A stretch of DNA of 7,764 nucleotides from Bryobacteraceae bacterium. Its GTDB lineage: Bacteria > Acidobacteriota > Terriglobia > Bryobacterales > Bryobacteraceae. The notes beneath the pieces are model-generated. The model was given only the letters and a program-made list of their open reading frames with translations, did not search any database and was not told the DNA's origin. Both the position numbers and the translations under genes were made by a program. Location of the stretch: contig JASHQT010000206.1 of the NCBI GenBank assembly GCA_030039005.1, positions 1 to 7,764 on the forward strand. The letters run 5' to 3'. This document shows positions 5,194-7,764 of this stretch, in pieces; position 1 is the first letter of the stretch; every line of letters begins with the position of its first letter.

Positions 5194-6873
5194 ATGCCCA
5201 ATAATCTCAACAAATATAGCTCACAGATCACGCAGCCTAAGTCTCAAGGAGCCTCCCAGGCGATGCTGTACGCCACCGGACTTCGGGACGAAGACATGGA
5301 TAAGGCTCAAGTTGGAATCGCGAGCGTCTGGTTCGAGGGCAACCCATGCAACATGCATCTTTTGACGCTTGCCGAGGAAGTAAAGAAAGGCGTTGCTAGC
5401 GCCGGGCTGATCGGCTTCCGATTCAATACGATTGGCATGAGTGACGGGATTGCAATGGGCACGGATGGTATGAGCTTCTCGCTCCAATCGCGGGAACTGA
5501 TCGCCGATTCGATTGAAACCGTCATGAGCGGTCAATGGTATGACGCCAATATCTCCATTCCGGGTTGTGACAAGAACATGCCTGGATGCATTATTGCCAT
5601 GGGGCGGCTTAATCGCCCGGCGCTGATGATTTATGGCGGAACGATCCATGCAGGTCACCTCAATGGGGAAAGACTAGACGTCGTTTCCGCATTCCAAAGC
5701 TACGGCCAGTACATCGCGGGAACCATCGGAGAAACCGAGCGACGGGACATCGTGCGTCACTCTTGCCCGGGGGCCGGCGCTTGTGGAGGTATGTACACCG
5801 CTAATACGATGGCCTCCGCGATCGAGGCGCTCGGCATGTTATTACCCTACAGCGCCTCCACACCGGCTGAAGATCCCCAAAAACTTGATGAGTGCCTCCG
5901 CTCTGGAGCCGCGATTAAGAATCTCTTGGAACTCGACCTGAAGCCGCGTGACATCATGACGCGAGAGGCGTTCGAGAATGCGATTGTGTTGGTCACGGTT
6001 CTCGGCGGCTCAACGAACGCAGTTCTGCACTTGATTGCCATGGCGCGATCTGTGGGTGTCCAGTTGAGCATTGACGATTTTCAGAGCGTCAGTGATCGTG
6101 TGCCTCTCCTAGCAGATTTTCGACCGAGTGGACCCTACGTAATGGAAGACCTTCATGCCGTCGGAGGCATTCCCGCCGTGATCAAGATGTTGCTCGATGA
6201 AGGATGCTTCCATGGGGACTGCATCACGGTAACCGGCAGGACTATTCGAGAAAATGTGAAAGATCTCCCAGGGCTAAAGGTGGAACAACAGGTCGTACGG
6301 CCTTTCTCAAACCCTCTAAAGAAGACCGGGCACCTCCAAATCTTGAAAGGGAACCTCGCGCCGGATGGTGCCGTGGCTAAGATCACGGGCAAGGAAGGGC
6401 TGCGCTTCTCCGGCCCTGCCAAAGTCTACGATTCCGAAGAAGAGATGCTCCGCGCCCTCGAAGCCAACGAGATCCAGCGGGGCGATGTCATCGTAATACG
6501 ATACGAGGGACCGAAGGGGGGCCCAGGCATGCCTGAAATGCTAACCCCGACCTCTGCTATTGTCGGCGCGGGATTGGGGAAAGACGTCGCGCTGATCACG
6601 GACGGTCGTTTCTCAGGTGGTTCCCACGGATTTATCGTCGCCCACGTCACCCCGGAAGCACAGGATGGTGGTCCGATTGCGGTCATCCAGACCGGAGATC
6701 GAATCGTCATCGATGCAGAGCAGAACTTGCTAAAAGTTGATATTTCGAGCCTTGAGTTAGCCGATCGCCAAAAACGTTGGCGGATGCCACCATACAAAGC
6801 CACTCGAGGCACCCTTGCGAAATACATTCACCTTGTGAAGAGCGCCAGCCTTGGATGCGTGACTGATGAGTAA
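5194..6873 (+). CDS. ilvD: Dihydroxy-acid dehydratase
   Basis: The 559-residue enzyme converts 2,3-dihydroxy-isovalerate and dihydroxy-methylvalerate to the 2-oxo acids in cytoplasmic valine and isoleucine synthesis, also feeding leucine and pantothenate. Length is normal for the short IlvD type. Iron-sulphur ligands are expected at C52 (EGNPCNMH), C125 (PGCDKNMPG) and C197 ([16 protein letters not shown]); their 73/72 spacing matches the [2Fe-2S] plant and mycobacterial enzymes. D126 and K127 are the usual magnesium-binding and carbamylated residues. The active-site SGGSHG is at 474-479. ATG 5194 was chosen because the family N-terminus fits and an upstream ATG at 5154 is out of frame and soon stops. 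No Shine-Dalgarno is visible. The enzyme looks intact. It lies behind a fluoride-type aptamer and is followed, 63 bases on, by a small gene on the same strand. Confidence 0.97.
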   Translation: MPNNLNKYSSQITQPKSQGASQAMLYATGLRDEDMDKAQVGIASVWFEGNPCNMHLLTLAEEVKKGVASAGLIGFRFNTIGMSDGIAMGTDGMSFSLQSRELIADSIETVMSGQWYDANISIPGCDKNMPGCIIAMGRLNRPALMIYGGTIHAGHLNGERLDVVSAFQSYGQYIAGTIGETERRDIVRHSCPGAGACGGMYTANTMASAIEALGMLLPYSASTPAEDPQKLDECLRSGAAIKNLLELDLKPRDIMTREAFENAIVLVTVLGGSTNAVLHLIAMARSVGVQLSIDDFQSVSDRVPLLADFRPSGPYVMEDLHAVGGIPAVIKMLLDEGCFHGDCITVTGRTIRENVKDLPGLKVEQQVVRPFSNPLKKTGHLQILKGNLAPDGAVAKITGKEGLRFSGPAKVYDSEEEMLRALEANEIQRGDVIVIRYEGPKGGPGMPEMLTPTSAIVGAGLGKDVALITDGRFSGGSHGFIVAHVTPEAQDGGPIAVIQTGDRIVIDAEQNLLKVDISSLELADRQKRWRMPPYKATRGTLAKYIHLVKSASLGCVTDE

Positions 6874-6936
6874 CGGGATTGCACGGTTGTAGTTGAAGCC
6901 AGGAATGAATATCAGCCCCGATCCCTTGTCAGCGTC

Positions 6937-7263
6937 GTGCCGAACTATCAAATTCATCGCCTGCAGGAATCCCAGCTGAAGAAGTTTCGCTGGGAGCCTC
7001 ACACGTCGGGGCGTGCCACCGCCAAGCCGACGGATTACACTCCCGGGATTTCGATAGAGGGTGAATCACCGTACGCTGTCTGGCGCGCTCTACGCGGGAC
7101 GCCAGATGAGTTGCGAGTCGGCGACATCCTGGAGACCTCCAGCGGAGAATTACGAATCTACAAATACGTCGGATTTGAAGAGGCTCGCTGGCTGGTTCCC
7201 GAAGACACGGGCAAATTGGAAACACGACCCGCCAGCGATAAACCCTCGGTGAAAAACATTTGA
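6937..7263 (+). CDS. Unknown 108-residue protein downstream of ilvD
   Basis: I do not assign a function. The product starts MPNYQIHRLQESQLKKFRWEP and contains YKYVGFEEARWLVPE at about residues 80-94, a compact, charged and aromatic-rich pattern that suggests a small soluble domain. There is no signal peptide, membrane segment or cysteine motif. The start is GTG at 6937; no in-frame ATG lies nearby upstream and no Shine-Dalgarno is visible, so the start is uncertain. It follows ilvD by 63 bases with no terminator between, so co-transcription is plausible. The C-terminal 18 residues are polar and probably disordered. Confidence 0.75.
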   Translation: MPNYQIHRLQESQLKKFRWEPHTSGRATAKPTDYTPGISIEGESPYAVWRALRGTPDELRVGDILETSSGELRIYKYVGFEEARWLVPEDTGKLETRPASDKPSVKNI

Positions 7264-7433
7264 ACAATCGGCCAATGGTGGAGATTTCAAATGTCCGCCC
7301 GACGGCTGGTTTTGGCTGTCCCCTGAGGCGCTAACTCGATCGGATCCACTTGCCAGCCTCTTCCTCCCAGGAAGTTCCGAGGTAGTCCGTGCCCTGCTGC
7401 TTTTGGCCGCTATTAGCTACAATTGATATTAGA
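7264..7433. other. Intergenic region before aptamer copy 2
   Basis: No gene is visible. A tight hairpin pairs CTTCCT (7360-7365) with AGGAAG (7369-7374) over a CCC loop, but it has no U-run, so a terminator role is doubtful. TACAAT at 7418-7423 is a reasonable -10 box that would start transcription near 7430, a few bases before the aptamer; the -35 region at the correct spacing (TGCTGC, 7395-7400) is poor. Confidence 0.4.
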
Positions 7434-7482
7434 AGCGGTGGAGTTCGCTCAATACCGCGAGCCATGCGGTCAATGACTCCTG
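7434..7482 (+). ncRNA. Fluoride (crcB-motif) riboswitch-like aptamer, copy 2
   Basis: P1 pairs AGCG (7434-7437) with CGCT (7446-7449) around the loop GTGGAGTT, identical to copy 1. P2 pairs ACCGC (7454-7458) with GCGGT (7466-7470). CAATGACTCCTG (7471-7482) follows, with ACTCC (7476-7480) pairing with loop GGAGT (7440-7444). Relative to copy 1, the outer P1 pair changes G-C to A-U and two P2 pairs change (G-C to A-U, U-A to C-G), while single-stranded parts stay fixed. Such compensatory change supports a functional RNA. Positions equivalent to A6 and U38 are again G (7438) and C (7471). Confidence 0.77.
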
Positions 7483-7577
7483 TAACTAGAATCGTTGCAG
7501 GAGTGACTCTCCTAAGGTAGCTCTTCAGCGGTTCCTGTGAAAATCCGCGTTGGACCTAGCGACAGGCAGGAGCCTTT
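7476..7577 (+). promoter_or_regulatory. Probable expression platform of aptamer copy 2
   Basis: ACTCCTG (7476-7482), needed for the pseudoknot, is also perfectly complementary to CAGGAGT (7498-7504), so the two pairings exclude each other. A second CAGGAG (7567-7572) contains the ribosome binding site of the next gene, and a free CTCCT (7509-7513) could pair with it. This would allow ligand control of translation. No U-rich terminator is present. Confidence 0.5.
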
Positions 7578-7764
7578 ATGCGCTTACCAAAAGTTCTGGA
7601 ACCGGGAGCACACGCGTACCGCGTCCGTTACGCGATCGCAACCATCCTCCGAGATCGCATTGCGAACGACGGCGCGTTTACGAACTGTTTTGAGATGGAA
7701 GACAGCGAAGCCGTTGTCTGCACAATCCTTCGCCGCGGACTCAGGAGTCCAAAATTGCGTGCTG
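7578..7764 (+). CDS. Unknown protein, 5' end only (runs off the window)
   Basis: Sixty-two codons are visible, starting MRLPKVLEPGAHAYRVRYAI and still open at the window end. I do not recognise the protein. The visible part is soluble-looking and Arg-rich with two cysteines, not the membrane-helix pattern of CrcB or CLC-F fluoride exporters. The start is well supported: AGGAG at 7568-7572 precedes ATG by five bases and an in-frame TAG lies at 7557-7559. It is the first gene behind aptamer copy 2, 95 bases downstream of it, so it is the likely target of that riboswitch. Confidence 0.7.
   Translation, partial: MRLPKVLEPGAHAYRVRYAIATILRDRIANDGAFTNCFEMEDSEAVVCTILRRGLRSPKLRA

Noticed and set aside
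7360..7374. Hairpin CTTCCT-CCC-AGGAAG as a terminator
   Set aside because: No U-run follows and it lies almost 100 bases after the nearest stop codon.
1..7764. CRISPR arrays, tRNA or rRNA genes, toxin-antitoxin pairs
   Set aside because: I saw no spaced repeat array, no cloverleaf or rRNA signature, and no paired small ORFs of those families on either strand.

Overview
The window looks like accessory chromosomal DNA from a moderately GC-rich bacterium. I lean towards Planctomycetota, because the dihydroxy-acid dehydratase has the style of that phylum and most host genes lack clear Shine-Dalgarno sites. That is a judgement from memory, not from a search.

Layout. (1) About 1-4811 is an IS3-family insertion sequence whose outer left tip lies just before the window. 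It has orfA (38-382), orfB (from 379) and a right terminal repeat at 4791-4811. (2) orfB is cut in two by a second, 3.34-kb mobile element (about 1023-4361) between its second Asp and its catalytic Glu. Joining 1022 to 4364 restores an uninterrupted 281-residue transposase with the family's D-35-E spacing, so the junctions can be fixed almost to the base. (3) The inserted element is compact and reads on the minus strand: a DUF5372-like gene (frameshifted), a regulatory gap with a near-consensus promoter, a helix-turn-helix protein, a 97-residue unknown protein and a 696-residue large serine recombinase. Its ends form an imperfect inverted repeat around a shared AA dinucleotide, as expected for serine-recombinase attachment sites. 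(4) From 4812 host DNA resumes with an RNA element at 4945-4989, ilvD (5194-6873), a small unknown gene (6937-7263), a second copy of the RNA element (7434-7482) and the start of an unknown gene (7578 to the window end).

The two RNA elements have the full architecture of the crcB-motif fluoride aptamer: a short P1, a variable P2, and a pseudoknot between the P1 loop and a downstream ACTCC. P1 and P2 covary between the copies. Both copies carry G and C where the crystallised fluoride aptamer has its A6 and U38 tertiary pair, so they may be a variant class. One precedes ilvD, an unexpected target; the other precedes an unrecognised gene and has alternative pairings that could expose or hide its ribosome binding site.

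How the parts work together (inference). In the inserted element the promoter at 3899-3927 drives HTH, orf3 and recombinase. If the element circularises, the same transcript would cross the joined ends into the DUF5372-like gene 29 nt past the recombinase stop. Precise excision would also restore the IS3 transposase. The host genes ilvD and the 108-residue ORF may form one unit downstream of the first aptamer.
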